Part shown: in pieces, positions 63,951 through 64,000 of the stretch
Layout of the letters: the number at the start of each line of letters is the position of its first letter
Position numbering within the stretch: position 1 is the first letter of the stretch
Assembly: GCA_963765875.1 (NCBI GenBank)
Contig: CAVXYK010000014.1
Span: 62,001-126,000, forward strand
From: JAWKOK01 sp963765875
GTDB lineage: Bacteria; Chloroflexota; Anaerolineae; Caldilineales; Caldilineaceae
DNA: 64,000 nucleotides
Direction: 5' to 3'
Position numbers and translations under genes: made by a program
Notes under the pieces: model-generated
Told to the model about the DNA's origin: nothing
Database searches by the model: none
Seen by the model: only the letters and a program-made list of their open reading frames with translations

Positions 63951-64000
63951 ATGCGGCAAGAACCACAGACCATACCGACCATCCTGATTTTACCAGCCAG
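63951..64000 (+). CDS. Possible start of an IS701-like transposase (window edge)
   Basis: ATG 63951 opens MRQEPQTIPTILILPA and runs off the window. In the next frame the last 15 bases read DFTSQ, and TIPTIxDFTSQY is the N-terminus of some IS701-type transposases; one missing G would join them. A TATAAT at 63944-63949 overlaps an ATG directly upstream. Only 16 codons are visible, so the call is weak. Confidence 0.25.
   Translation, partial: MRQEPQTIPTILILPA

Noticed and set aside
1..64000. CRISPR arrays, tRNA or rRNA genes
   Set aside because: No regularly spaced 25-40 bp repeats, no tRNA-like T-loop/acceptor pairs outside genes and no rRNA segments were seen by eye.

Overview
The window looks like a chromosomal segment from a Chloroflexota bacterium, probably of the Caldilineae/Anaerolineae type. 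The sequence is moderately GC-rich and consists mostly of short operons. It has large secreted kelch, beta-helix and PD40 proteins that end in a short hydrophobic LP tail, Ig-like CTxLTGV repeats, an M81 peptidase, a penicillin-acylase homologue, a UROD-like protein and many GNAT and APH enzymes. This assignment is inferred from gene content. No rRNA, tRNA, CRISPR array or prophage was seen.

Layout. 1-2.6 kb: start of a Cys/Met PLP enzyme, an HdeD-like protein, a Ca2+/H+ antiporter and YjbQ. 2.9-9.0 kb: two convergent secreted-protein genes, both with broken frames. 9.2-16 kb: M81 peptidase, a two-component system whose kinase and regulator genes are separated by an opposite-strand TSUP permease, a small secreted Asp/Gly/Asn protein, a methyltransferase and a class-I amidotransferase. 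16.2-18.5 kb: a 3'-truncated orphan gene with a hairpin leader, and a GNAT with an in-frame stop. 18.5-21 kb: an enolase paralogue with two altered active-site residues, behind an APH-type kinase gene. 21-34.8 kb: penicillin acylase, SLC13 permease, GNAT, modAB, an unknown gene plus a double-SDR fusion, a NUDIX-SCP2-UvrD operon and an epimerase. 35-41 kb: Fe-ADH, ABM protein, epimerase, a GIY-YIG remnant and a 1092-residue RelE-like/SF1-helicase/TPR-like fusion. 41-48.5 kb: double-FKBP lipoprotein, UROD-like protein, methyltransferase, PyrK, a DUF1269-like protein, DUF368 and a MocA-like nucleotidyltransferase. 48.5-64 kb: three GNATs, two APH genes, a toroid protein, two tandem UvrA-like ATPases, a toxin-antitoxin island (TumA/TumE and three other antitoxin-like genes), several small accessory genes and an amine oxidase.

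The main cross-cutting feature is reading-frame damage. About seventeen genes carry frameshifts, in-frame stops or truncations, yet the protein stays recognisable on both sides of most breaks. For nine genes, correcting one or two single bases restores a length divisible by three. This fits uncorrected consensus indels in a metagenome assembly, or very recent decay; the sequence alone cannot decide. Broken genes are typed as pseudogene and their intended product is described.

Intergenic DNA holds several palindromic repeat families: a 73-112 bp dispersed repeat at 16.1 and 26.4 kb, elements sharing AAGTCCCCGGCAC at 34.9 and 63.7 kb, CACAGAT-rich inverted repeats at 44.7 and 63.0 kb, and a nested 100-bp palindrome at 28.5 kb. 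The candidates most worth follow-up are the toxin-like helicase fusion, the atypical enolase with its kinase, the split two-component locus, the tandem UvrA pair and the orphan gene at 16.3 kb.
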